A stretch of 64,000 nt of DNA. It comes from Latrodectus hesperus (taxonomy: Eukaryota; Arthropoda; Arachnida; Araneae; Theridiidae). Positions 43,336 through 54,485 of this stretch are shown here, in pieces. Location of the stretch: the NCBI GenBank assembly GCA_037975125.1, contig CM075856.1:2488825-2552824 (forward strand), in the 5' to 3' direction. Below the pieces are notes generated by a model. The model searched no databases. It saw nothing but the letters and a program-made list of their open reading frames with translations, and was not told the DNA's origin. The position numbers and the translations under genes were made by a program. Each line of letters opens with the position of its first letter. Position 1 is the stretch's first letter.

Positions 43336-44596
43336 GTACTTTTTGATAGGAGAGTGTTCCCTATTATATAGTTAATACTAGTACATTCCGGGACTCACCT
43401 GGTAAAGTACGCATGTCCATATACTGTTTCTGTAATAAATGTGTAAGATTTTAAACTATTGTTTAGTGAAATAGAAAAACAATAGTAAAATGGATATAAT
43501 AAAAAATTACCTAAAACGTGTATTTTATACATTAAAATAAGTTTTTCAATATGATGATTTAATTTAGATTAATTTTGAATATTATGTATGAAAATTATTA
43601 TTATTTTTTTTTTGAATATTAAGTAAATGTTCTGATATATTGAATAGCTATTTACGAACGACAAACATGTTTATTTCCATAAATGTCTTCCCAATATACC
43701 AGATTTCTTATGCTGTAAAACACTGGAATTTATGCTTTCTAGCTCATTAGTAAATTAGTAATAGTACTTCAAATGCTCATTAGTAAAATTATATATTCCA
43801 AATTTATGAGCATTTAAAAATATTCCAATTAAGAATAAATACATTTGCAGCTCTGAGATTGGTAGCACCAACATAAAAAAAAAAACCTTTTTATATTTCT
43901 TTTACGATGTTAAGAGCCATTTATGATATTAAGTGGTTAAAATTTGCTATCTTAAATCATATACTATTTATTGTAGAATGAAGACAGGACATTTTTTTAA
44001 AAAATTCATGTACCTTAATACTTAATTATTATTTGATAAATGTTATAATTTGTAGAAATTTTTTTTTTAAATTTAATATCGGATTCTTTTTCTAGCCATT
44101 AAACTTGAAGTGATAGGTGTTTTTATAATTTGTCCATTTCTAGGAGTATACCATACGCGGTCCACTCACTTTCAGAAAATCAAAAACAAGCATCGTAGTC
44201 TTGTATAGAGACAACCCCAGGCACTCAAGGACATGTGTCAGTTCGCTTAGGACACTTGAGAGCTTCGTGACTAAGGGATGGAGATGGACAGCCTCTGTAA
44301 GACCCTAACATACCATGGTAGACGACCGACTTAGCTCAAATGCCTGCAGGCTTTAGCTGGGTACCGTGGAATAGCCTTCACCCCTTGGGTGCCCCTACCA
44401 GGATACTACACTCCCGACGTACTACGCTTATTCGACCCCAGAGACATCCCCATGATAAGGCAGCCTACAGGACTAGGGTAGGACTAAAAGAGATAAATTA
44501 AGGAATTCTTGTGTGATATTAGCTTTCTCAAAAATATAACTACCATCATTAAAAGTTACTGTAAAATGACGAGAAAGTATGATATACGAAATAACG
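43336..44596. other. bestrophin intron, unassigned
   Basis: AT-rich, then a GC-richer block at about 44150-44490 (GTAGACGACCGACTTAGCTC, CTACACTCCCGACGTACTAC) that may be a repeat without another copy in this window. Confidence 0.4.
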
Positions 44597-44607
44597 CTAT
44601 AATTATT

Positions 44608-44889
44608 GTTGTTGTTGTCGTGTGCCAGCTAGGCTGGCAATGTGGGGTGCACTGCTCCAATTTTCCAACTGAACCCTATTCGGTGTGGGGTCCGACTTCC
44701 TCAGTACACACATGCCATAGGAACCAGTTTATAAGGTAGGCAACCATTCGCAATCCATTCATACGAGGAAAGGACAAAGATAGGATAGATAGAGAGAGAG
44801 AAAGTACATCCATGACCGAACCGGGATTCGAGCCCAGGACCTCCTGATCTGCAGTTAGGCACACTGACCACTAGACAAGTTGGGCGGCA
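44608..44889 (-). mobile_element. SINE family B, 282 bp, perfect 11-bp target duplication
   Basis: CTATAATTATT at 44597-44607 and 44890-44900. The minus strand has TGCCGCCCAACTTGTCTAGT (A-box TAGTGGTCAG), B-box GGCTCGAATCCCGG, body ACCTTATAAACTGGTTCCTA and the tail AGCAGTGCACCCCACATTGC, ending in repeated CAA. This copy is nearly full length and close to the family consensus. Confidence 0.96.
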
Positions 44890-45058
44890 CTATAATTATT
44901 AATTATATTTAAAAAAATTATCATTATCTATTGTTACATGATCAGACCAACTGCTTCTCAAAGTTTTGTCAAATCCTGTTAGTATTTTTTACTCGTGCTA
45001 TTTGTAGGTGATGTGCGCACAACATGAACTAACATCCTAAATGTTCTCTTATTTCCAG

Positions 45059-45173
45059 CGTGTCCGAAGCTGACCAGGAGGAGAATGAAGCGCCCCCTTC
45101 ACCAGATGAGTCGGTGAAGATAGCCCTCGCCTTTTTAGATGAAGACTTGAGAGACATCATTTCAGAGAAATGA
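45059..45173 (+). CDS. bestrophin last exon (C-terminus and stop)
   Basis: Preceded by CTTATTTCCAG. The first base completes a Ser codon begun at 38634, so the frame is continuous from the channel domain. Encodes VSEADQEENEAPPSPDESVK and IALAFLDEDLRDIISEK, then TGA at 45171-45173. The acidic, Pro-rich end contrasts with the basic exon before it. With this exon the seven visible exons sum to exactly 912 nt (303 codons plus stop), which supports the whole model. Confidence 0.88.
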
Positions 45174-45510
45174 CGATCCAACAGGTTGCGCTCATGGAGT
45201 GCAACGTCGGACCGAAACATTCTCGGTAAATGTGTAGGAGTTGATATGGTTTGTCATCAAAAATATCGCCGGATTATTTTCTAGGAAAAGTGCGGATGCG
45301 CGCGCCGAGCTCTCCTTCATGACGTCATCGCATCGCTCCGCAGGAAATCACATTTGGCTCAAGACGAAATGGTTGGCAACTGATTGGGCGGTCGTATCGC
45401 TTCCTACACATTCACCGTTATTGCGAACTGAAACTGGGGATTGCTGTCACCATGCTGTATCATTTGCTCATTATTATGTGCCAGCTGAATAAAGAGTTCT
45501 CGTGCCTCAG
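45174..45510 (+). terminator. bestrophin 3' UTR with polyadenylation signal
   Basis: AATAAA at 45488-45493, about 315 bp after the stop, followed by GT-rich sequence (GAGTTCTCGTGCC). A second AATAAA at 45899-45904 could serve a longer transcript. A TGACGTCA palindrome lies at 45320-45327 in a GC-rich part of the UTR. Confidence 0.65.
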
Positions 45511-46460
45511 AATCATTTACTTGAACTTGATTTTGTGCAGGGTGGTCGAGATGTGACAGTCTGTGCAAGTGGACGATTTCAGTTATGTTTTAAAGATAAA
45601 GACGAACGAAGAGGAAGTTTCTTCTTTCTGATTAAAACACTGACGTCAGATTTGTATTGAGGACACGTTTATAGGCGAATAGTTTTACAACTACAGTTAT
45701 TCCTCCTGTAAACACGGTATCCTTATGACGCAATTTCAAGTCCCTTGTATAACACGTTGATTCCTTGCTTTAGATTTCTGCACTGCGAAATCTATGATGA
45801 CTTCACAATCCATTTCGCGTACGTTTGCACACACTGTGTCAATTGTTTTCTTATATCCAACTATCCAATTATAGTACTCACCTTTGAATTTTCTGCTAAA
45901 TAAAGATGTTCACATGGAACATTGTTTCCGATAGCTCTTACAGCGAATAAACATGTAATAAGACTGTTTCTGGAATTATTTGAAATAAACTGTTTTTAAT
46001 TACATTTATATAAGCTTTTATTTAAAATGTTCTTCATTTGATTTTAATAAAACGCATACACTTTGTTCATAACATAGATATTAGATTTAAAGCACTTTAA
46101 TGAGAGAAGTTAAATGGGAATCCTATGTACATAACGGGTAATATGAGGTGATACGAACGCTTTTTCCGATCATGCAAAACTAAGTTACCAAGTTATAGAT
46201 GACTGTATTGAATACTTTAATTAGTTGCTCCTCCATTTCATTCAAATTTTATGATCTCATCCCTAACAAAAGTTTCTTGTTATAAAATATTTCTATAAAA
46301 TTACTTCTTTCTTTGTTTAATATTTCATAAAATATTTTGACTTCAGTTAATTTTTGATTAGGCAGATTGAGAAATCTTTTCCGAGTGGACTTAAGCGTCT
46401 GCATTTTTATGGGACTGAGAATAATAATGAATAAAATTTATGAAAACTCTCAAAGAATAT
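45511..46460. other. intergenic, unassigned
   Basis: No gene recognised downstream of the bestrophin polyadenylation site; may include a longer 3' UTR. Confidence 0.45.
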
Positions 46461-46597
46461 TGGCGCAAATGCCTATAATCCAGGATGCCAAATTCTAAGT
46501 TTGGTATTTTTTTGGTGACAGTGCGTCATCTTGGCAACATTTCTTTATCGTCAAAAAAACAGAACTTGGCATCCTGGATTATACGGCATCTGTGCCA
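46461..46597. mobile_element. 137-bp foldback MITE related to 3762-4728
   Basis: The ends TGGCGCAAATGCCTATAATC and (complement) TGGCACAGATGCCGTATAAT are inverted repeats continuing into CAGGATGCCAA on both arms, flanked by TA/TAC. The interior shares TTGGCAACATTTC with the larger element. Confidence 0.75.
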
Positions 46598-46807
46598 TAC
46601 CAAATGATCTGATAATATCATGCCAAATGATTTGGTTGCCCACTCTTTTTTTGCCAAATTGTCCTCGAAGGCCATGAAAAAAGTTATTCAAACAGTTTCG
46701 ATAATAATATCACACATGAAAGGATAATAAAACTATTAGTTTATCAGAAATATAGAACATTAAAACAAAAATTAACGCTATTGACATTTTTTGTAATAAT
46801 ATTAATG

Positions 46808-48317
46808 CACTCACGTCCATAAATTAAGGATAATGCAAGTTTAAGCAAAGAAAGAGACAGAAGCAAAACAAATGTGACTTATTTGTAAAGTCTATTTATT
46901 TAACAAAAGGTAAAGAGCAAAAAAGATGCTGTATGTTTGACATCATTCATAAAAATTGCGATTTTTACTTCCTGGAACAAATTTGAAAAGAGAACCTATT
47001 TAAAAAATCCAATATAACGTGGTTGATATGATGGTTAAAATACATGGTACGCCCACAAGACCATACAGTACTTGCAGTACAACCCCTAGGCATGCTGAGT
47101 ATCAAATTATCGATTTGATCTTGGGAAATATTACACCACTCATCAAGCAATGCTCTCCGAATTTTTGGTAGACATGTGGGAGGGGGTTGACGGACTGCAA
47201 TTCGTCGGCCAAGCATGTACCACACATGCTCTATTGGATTCAAGTCCCATGAGTATGCTGGTCAGTCCATACGGGTGATATTCTCCGATTGAAGGCATTC
47301 GTCTACAATGTTTACACGGTGAGGACAAGCGTTGTCATCCATAAACAGAAATTCTGCACCTATGGTGTCCCGAAACAAACGTACATGTTGTTCCAGAATG
47401 ACATCCCGATAGATGTGGCTTGTCATGGTTACATTCTGAATATGCAAGTTAGTTCTGGAACCCAGAATAATTCCTCCCCAAACGAGCAATCCTGCACCAC
47501 CGTAACGGCGTTGTATAATGGTGTTTTCTTGGTGGTAACGGGTACCTGGCCCTCTCCATATGAAAGTCCGGCGAGAATCAGACTGAAAGCTAAACCTGGA
47601 CTCGTCGGAAAACATCACACAAGACCACTGTTGCGGTGTCCACAATGCATGCTCTCTACTCCAGGCTAACCGCAGGCGACAGTGAGTTGCAGTAAGTGGA
47701 ACACATCTGACAGGCCTACGAGCATATAGACCAATGTGCCCTAAGCGTCTGTACACGGTCTGCCTTGAAACTGTCGTACCGGTAGCTGAAGAGAGCTGAC
47801 GAGACAGGTCTGATGCTGTGCTCCGTCTGTTGCTTTTGGCATTAACTGCCAAATACCGGTCCTCATTCGGCGTTGTAACTCGGGGGCGACCTGTGCTGTA
47901 ACGTCTACTCACATTACCATCATCTTGGAACCGTTGCCAAAGCCTGGAGATGACACTCTGGGTGATTCCAAGTTCCTCGGATACTTCCAGCTGGGTACGT
48001 CCACATTCCAGACGGCCGATAATTCTACCACGTAAAACATCATCCAAATGCTTCCTTTGTGCCATAACTATGCGGTTATTGCACTGAAAGGCTTTTAAAG
48101 CGCTTGTGAACAATTTTATTTCTTTGCAACCATTCCTTATATACCCCTCTCTTACACTCTCGTCATTGTGACGTACTATCGGCGCCATCTGGTGGTTTCT
48201 TGTAATTTGCATATTATTCTTCGAGATGTGTGTGATAATTCTACACATGTGAAATTTTTATATTTGAGTTCAATTTCTGTGTGATTCTGGATTATCCTTA
48301 ATTTATGGACATGAGTG
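46808..48317 (-). mobile_element. Tc1-like element, nearly intact
   Basis: Inverted repeats CACTCACGTCCATAAATTAA (left) and TTAATTTATGGACATGAGTG (right) of about 27 bp, with TA on the right and TG (mutated TA) on the left. 1510 bp, carrying a transposase with a single in-frame stop. Confidence 0.94.
46965..48065 (-). pseudogene. Tc1-like DD34E transposase with one premature stop
   Basis: I take the ATG at 48063-48065 (MAQRKHLDDVLRGRIIGRLE) as the start because the paired-like DNA-binding domain begins here. It includes GITQSVISRLWQRFQ and a GRPR-type hook (STGRPRVTT). First catalytic Asp in MFSDESRFSF, second in FMDDNACPHR, Glu in DLNPIEHVW. The only disabling change seen is TGA at 47262-47264 (codon 268), replacing the Trp expected in DWPA; the frame is identical on both sides and continues to a stop at 46965. 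The 366-codon length is usual for Tc1 proteins. The neighbouring AYSWDLNP deviates from the common ARSPDLNP. Confidence 0.94.
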
Positions 48318-48319
48318 TA

Positions 48320-48944
48320 TATAAGTTATTAAACATCAAAAGGCATCAGGCAATTTATAGACTCTCAGCTTCAATACAAGATGTATTTAAGCTTTTAGAG
48401 AAATTTAGATGATCACTTACAACTGATATTAAATTATCGCTCTTGAAGTTTCTTTCTTCGGAGCTTCATTCGCACGTGAAGTTTTAACCTTCATGAGTTA
48501 TTACCTTTATTTAAAGGAACTGAATAATTCGCATATTTAATTCACTAATCAGTTGTTTTTTTTATTTAATATGAATTTTTGAAAATCCATTGCCTAAAAT
48601 ATTTCTAAGCAGCTGCGCTGATGAGATTCAAACTTTCTTAATCCTATCGATGCATTTGTCCCAAAATTCATTAGGTTCTGTCATTTTATCTGGGAAAAAT
48701 CATTGTATATCAGCTATACAGTTATGAAATTTCAGAATATAGATTTCATTGTTACAAAATAGTAAACTCAGGAGTAAGAGTCGTATATAGATCCAATATA
48801 TAAGATTTACATAATACGGAAATATATAAAATTCCAGGACATATAGAATGCAAAAGAATGGAATACCTTATTTCCAAGTAAAAATTTCAAATTAAAAACT
48901 GCGTAAATTTTAAATATGATATTTTTTTAACAACTGTCGCACTT
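48320..48944. other. intergenic, unassigned
   Basis: AT-rich; nothing recognised. Confidence 0.45.
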
Positions 48945-49335
48945 GTGAATAAGTCACGGAGGCGAGTAACATTACCCAAGCGATAGCACTGCAAATCCGT
49001 TTACACAGGGTGATCCACATTTATACATCACCTCAGAAGAACGGACAGAGTAACACAGAGAGTAATCCATGCCCAAACCGGGTTGGTTGGATTGTCACTC
49101 AACGGTTATTTTTTGCACACGAGGGCTAATTAGACCAGGATCTACGGTTTAAAGTGGATTCCGAACCACTACAAACATCCATACCCAAGGTGGGATTCGA
49201 ACCCACAAACTGTTGAACCGAAGGCCAGAGCGTTAACCATTCGGCTACCAGCTCGGTGCCCAAACCGGGATTCGAACCCAAAATCCACAGCTCAGGAGTC
49301 AGGAACGCTAACCGCTTAGCCATCGGTCGGCTAAA
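48945..49335 (-). mobile_element. SINE family D split by SINE family E
   Basis: The D head (minus strand AGCCGACCGATGGCTAAGCG, B-box GGGTTCGAATCCCGG near 49270) and the D body (GGTGATGTATAAATGTGGAT, CTCCGTGACTTATTCAC) are separated by a 174-bp insert flanked by TGCCCAAACCGGG duplicates. Deleting one duplicate and the insert restores a colinear D element. Confidence 0.93.
49083..49256 (-). mobile_element. SINE family E, nested, 13-bp target duplication
   Basis: TGCCCAAACCGGG at 49070-49082 and 49257-49269. Minus strand: a well-preserved tRNA-like head CCGAGCTGGTAGCCGAATGG, TTAACGCTCTGGCCTTCGGT, GTGGGTTCGAATCCCACCTT, then a short unique tail (GGATCCTGGTCTAATTAGCC-like near 49120). Only one copy of this family seen here. 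Confidence 0.93.
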
Positions 49336-50709
49336 TATGATGCTCTGTGTAATAGAATAGGTAAAATATTAATAGAGTAGCAATTCTCTTAAAAAAAATT
49401 CCATAATAATTAAAAAATATGGAAATTTATATCGCGAAAAGCAACATTCCGAATATATGCTTGTAATCCAAATTATGAAATTCCAGAATATAAAATGTAT
49501 CATTCTAAATTAAGATTCTAATTCCACACCATGGTATTCTAGAATAATGATAACTCTAAAATTTGAAATTCCTGAGAAAGTATCTTATTTTATTTTGATA
49601 GCACAAATCTTGCTGTGTTAATATTTTTCATGGTTAATCATCCATGAATAGGGTCAGTTAGCGCCATGTTGCTTAAAAGTATTGATAGAAATATTCACGT
49701 TGCCAAACGGAAGCAAACGCTGAATTTGAAATGATGGAATACAAAACAAATATAAAACAAGAAGTATAATGCTACGATTTCTTGGTTTGCATGGAAAAGT
49801 GTAAAAATAACTTTCATTCAAAAATAAATTTTGAGACTACCAGTCGAAACTTCAAAATAGAATTCCATATTTTGACATCATACTCATTTGTGATCAGTCT
49901 GGTAAAGTCATTTCCAGTATGAAAAGTGAAGAAATACCTCGATTTTAAAAATATTGAAAATTTAATTAGTACCAATACAATTTGAATTTAATCTAATTCG
50001 TTTCTTCATAAAAATAATTAAAACTCTGAGTCAAGTAAAATTTTGTACGAGGTGTGATTTTCATAATTTCATTCATTACCTGGGTTTGAAATTGAATAAC
50101 GGGAAATAAAGAAAGACAAAACTTGTCTACAAATAAAATGACCGACAATCCGAAAAAAAAAGAAAAAGAAAATCGCGTAAAATAAGAAAAGTCGCCAGAT
50201 TTGGCGATTACCCCGTTTATGGCAGTTTTTCTTCTTTTTGGTTACAACTCACGGAAAACAGGTATAGAAATAGTAGCTGATGACAGCTGAAAAAATGTAT
50301 TTTGAAATCTTAATTATATTTTCATCATTTAAAATCCTTGTAAAAGGTGAAAAGTTAAAAATAATAATTGCAAAAGAAGAAGAAAATGATATTTTGTTCC
50401 CCTAGGTAAAAATAATATTAGGTTATGTCACAACCGTTTCGGAGAAATAGAGAAGTACCCATTCCTATAGTAACCTGGTAGTAACTACGTATTGGTGCTA
50501 TCGAATCAAAATTTCCATAAGGATAATTTACTTTTAGTTGCCAAATTACTAAAAATGTATCTACATATCGTAAAATATATCGCCAAACAGTCTTTTGACA
50601 ACTGCTATTAGTCGCAAAATAAACGTAGCTTAAGCAACAATTTCATAAGTTAAAAATAATAAATGAACGAATTAGTTAAGCAAAAAAATAAGACATATAA
50701 ATAATTACT
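49336..50709. other. intergenic, unassigned
   Basis: AT-rich; nothing recognised except A-rich runs. Confidence 0.45.
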
Positions 50710-50872
50710 CTATTTATACCAATGGTGTGCGGTAGGTTTTCATGCAGGGTGTGCAGAGAACAAAAATAATAATAAAACCATATATAAAAATGTACATTAA
50801 GCACTTTTTTAAGTTTTTATTGTTTATTTGTACACAAAATCCATACGTCTATCCGTATTACTAACAAAATCA

Positions 50873-52720
50873 TCAATTACATGATAAAAAAACTCTGGTT
50901 TTGACTGTAATAAGTGCGACATTTTTTTCTATTGTTATTAGAGATAAATTGCTTAATCTTTCCTGGCGCATTGTATTGCGTGCATGTTTTACTCTTTTCA
51001 ATGCTGAAAATGATCTCTCCACCGAAGCAGTAGAAAATGGAACTGTACAAATTAAATGTGCCAATTTATTTACTTTGCTTATTGCATCTGTCAAATCATT
51101 CAGCATTATATGCTGAATAAGTTTCGATAAATTTATTTCGTGGTATGACTCACTACGATAAAGAACGCATAATTCATTGGTTAGCTTTACAAAACCGAAA
51201 TGTTTTGCATAAGCGTTCTTTAACGAATTAAGGCATTCATCTGGAAATTTACTTTGATATTTCTTTTAAAAATTAAAATTCAATCGTTCAAAAAATTTTA
51301 GCGAATATTTTTTAAATGGACATCTAACTGACAGTAAATAGTGTCCATTATATCATAATATAAATTTTTAAAATGTTGTTCTACTCTTGAGTTCTGTAAA
51401 TCTACACAACGTTTTTTTTAATTTGAGGGACCCACTACAGAAATAGTCTTTTCATAAACTTCATTAAATGCAACAGAAGTTCCCATATTTTGAATTGCAT
51501 CTTTTACTTCCTCTACTTTTTGACTTGAATTTGCTATATCTAAGTTGGTCTTATGTAAAATATCAAATAGAACACCAGTAAAACTAAACACTTTGGCAAA
51601 AATATACTTAGGAGAAAATTACCGTTAAATTCTTCATAAAAAATGTGATAACTCTTTGCAATATCGTTATCCCAGCCTTCTGGATTCTCAATGATATTTT
51701 CAAATAAATCCCATTGGCCTTGTCTTTCGCTTTTTATGGTATTTACCAAACGAGATGAATAATTCCAACGAGTTGTAGCTAATTTTATACATTTTTTTTA
51801 ATGATTTCATTTAAAACATGTTTTTTGTAGACACCGAAAAGAAATGAGGCTATGCTAGAAATTGTTACAAAAATTAATTTACAATCTTTTATAAACAATA
51901 CAGGTTATGACAAAACTAAATTAGTTACATGTGCGCAACAATGCATAAACATTGCTCCTGGGAAAAAGTCTTTAACATTTCTTCCCATTCAACGCTAATG
52001 CCATGACTGCCGCCCAATCGTATGTTTCAGCAATCAGTTTGTTCTCACACCCCCAACTGAAAATCGTTTCTTGCACAACATTACACAAAGCTTCCGCTGA
52101 ACGATCACCTCTAACATCTTCAAAAAGCAAAAACCTTTCCACTGCTGCACTATAATTATTAACATATCGTGGCACAACCGATAAATGCGATTTTTGAGAT
52201 ATATCAGATGTTTCATCCAGCATGATAGCAACGAATGGCGTTTCTTTTTTACCTCATTTCCGATTTCTGAAATAACAATATTTTTTATCGATGCAATACT
52301 ATCATTTTGTAGTCTATTAAAAGTTCCAAAAACTACAGTTGCAGTTCTTAGATGGGTTGCAAAAAGGCCATCTTATTTACTAATTAAAGTTGTTAATTCT
52401 ATATAATTTTCTCGATTAAGGGAATTTATATTTTCATTGTGTTCACGAAATACATCTTTCTGTTTTGCTAAGTAACAAAACTACATCTATTAATCTCTTA
52501 GGAATATTTTTATTTCTTGTTACTTTTTCATTGTGTTGAACAATCGATGAACCCTTTTGTTGATCTAACATTAAATATATCCTGACGGTACCAAATGTTT
52601 TTAATAGTATTACGGCATTTATGTGAGATTGTGTGTTTTTTCATGTTTCTTTGCAGTTTTGTGGAGATGATTTAAATCATTGAAGCCTTGCTTTGTCCAA
52701 ATATTCTTATCTTTTTCAAT
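50873..52720 (-). pseudogene. hAT transposase (ZMYM/TTF-type) pseudogene
   Basis: On the minus strand, from 52720: KGFNDLNHLHKTAKKHEK-like TTF-type zinc-finger region, then LIDVVLLL and AIMLDETSDISQKSHLSVVP (52150-52230), with VQETIFSWGCENKLIAETYD, the start of the hAT catalytic core. Near 51700 is KSERQGQWDLFENIIENP, and at 50880-51100 the C-terminal dimerisation domain VPFSTASVERSFSALKRVKH. Multiple frameshifts and stops. Domain order is as in hAT proteins annotated TTF-type or ZMYM1-like. Confidence 0.88.
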
Positions 52721-52812
52721 GATAACAAAAAGTAAACATGGTCAACAGCACAACTTATTCAATTCACTACAATCGCAACAATCTAAATTTTTCATGCATA
52801 GATTTTTGGAAA

Positions 52813-53095
52813 GAAGCCCGGTGGCTTAGTGGCAAGCGTTTCACGCTCCCATGACACAGGTCCGAGGTTCGATCCTCGGGCTGGGCAAGGTTGACTCAGC
52901 CTTTCATCCCTTCAGTGGGTCGATAAACTGAGTACCAAGCATGCTTGGGAACTAAACACTGGGAGACTTCACGTTAGGCTGACCACCTAATCTGGGACAT
53001 ACGCTTCGCATCCCAAAGCTCTCGGTCATGAAAACAGTTATGGGCACTGTAGGCCTTGGCCCACATGGGATGTCGTGCCATGGAGTTTTAGTTTG
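52813..53095 (+). mobile_element. SINE family C nested in the hAT element
   Basis: The head GCCCGGTGGCTTAGTGGCAA begins a tRNA-like sequence whose acceptor (GCCCGGT/GCTGGGC) and T-arm (CCGAG-GTTCGATC-CTCGG) still pair. The tail contains TGAGTACCAAGCATGCTTGG and GTTAGGCTGACCACCT. GATTTTTGGAAA (52801) and GATTTTTGAAA (53096) flank it as target duplication. It interrupts the transposase coding strand, so it is younger than the hAT. Confidence 0.92.
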
Positions 53096-53619
53096 GATTT
53101 TTGAAAATGTCGATACATTGTTGTCCTTTAATCTTATCCTTTTGCGATCGAATAATATCCAGCATCGATCAACTTAATTTAACTATTTCGTGTTTTGTAG
53201 TAACGTCCCGTCTCGAAAATGGATTTCCAATAAATCTTTAATTACTGAGACATCTGAGTTCTCCATTCTGAAATGGATTATTTATAATGACTATTAATTT
53301 AAAGAATGCAATAAATAAAATATTTACCAACGAGTAGTCGAGGTATAAGTATAAAATACGGCTACATTTATGAGAATTCTACTAGCACTGAAGCAAAAAT
53401 CATGTCTTGTGTTGTATGGTGTCATATCAGCTGCGAAAAAACAACATTTCGGGCTTCCATGAAAAACTTATATTTTCAGCCAACGTAGCACCAGACGGCG
53501 CCCGCCGCAGCGGTGCCTCGTCAGGATGCCCATGGGTGCCCACACACCGGACGTCTATTCCACGTGGAGAGGATTTCACTGCACGCTGGCACAATAGAAC
53601 GAACTGTTTCTTGTTTGGT

Positions 53620-53670
53620 CAGTGGATTAAATTATATTTATTAAATTTATATATATAATTTAATCCACTG
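53620..53670. repeat. perfect 17-bp inverted repeat (hairpin)
   Basis: CAGTGGATTAAATTATA and its exact complement TATAATTTAATCCACTG separated by a 17-nt AT-rich loop, inside the hAT element just right of a GC-rich block (53490-53590). Confidence 0.85.
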
Positions 53671-54485
53671 AATAATCCACATCCACAATTAATAATATTA
53701 ATTGTGTTTTAACATTTGGAAATCATATATTCTACGAAAAACATCTTAACAATTTTTAAAAACAAAACCAGGGATATGGTATGACAGATATAACTTATAT
53801 ACTGTCTGTAAGACACAATGAATGGTAAAATTTGGACTGTTTAAATTCAGTTTCTTTTTTGTGTAATAAAACAAAACTGTTTTTCAGCGAATTATTTCTA
53901 TAAATATAATGCATCACCGACACTACTTAACCACACTAAAACATTTCCCTTTATACTGATGAAATACTTCTTTTATATTTCCACGAAAACAAAAAATCAT
54001 ACAATATATAAATTTAAACATTAACCGTCTGCAAAATCGATTGGCCAGTTAATCAGTTGAAATACCAAAAGCGCTTCAGCACGTAAGTCCCCAATATAAT
54101 ACAGCGCTTAATAAACCGTACCTTCGGATGATTCTGAATTCAAAGTGCAGGAAAAACAGTTGCACTTGCCTCAGTGCTCTAGTATGCTGTGCGTCTCCTG
54201 CAGCCCATACATATAAAGCGTGATTTCCTATTAGTGCGCAGGGCGTACTAATCAAAACTTCCTATGTTCGTTTGCTTTTGAACGCGCTACGTGGTGCAGC
54301 ACCTAGTACCGCACGCACTGCGGGAATACAAGCAAGCAAATCAACATAATATTTGAATACATTATAAATAATATTTATTACATATCATATAAATATGGGT
54401 AGACATAGGTGAAGACAATTATTGTCTCTCATAATTTTTCCAGGGTGTGCTCTGCCCATACGGACCGCACGCCACTGCTATTTAT

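Larger units (their letters stand above)
50718..54477 (-). mobile_element. hAT element, 3.76 kb, with 8-bp target duplication
   Basis: CTATTTAT at 50710-50717 and 54478-54485 is a perfect 8-bp duplication, as made by hAT transposases. The ends are inverted repeats sharing TGGYGTGCGG (CAATGGTGTGCGG on the left, complement of CCGCACGCCACTG on the right), with GGGTGTGC as a subterminal match. Two extra bases (AC) precede the left repeat. The interior carries minus-strand remains of a hAT transposase and a nested SINE. Confidence 0.94.

Noticed and set aside
49006..49016. CAGGGTGATCC, identical to the end of the mariner-like element at 15676
   Set aside because: It arises by point changes in the SINE D body (normally TATAGGGTGGACC) and has no inverted partner or TA flanks.
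52815..52890. tRNA-like sequence with pairing acceptor and T arms
   Set aside because: It is the head of a SINE with family tail and target duplication, not an independent tRNA gene. The same applies to the heads at 20490-20555, 38885-38950, 49190-49256 and 44810-44889.
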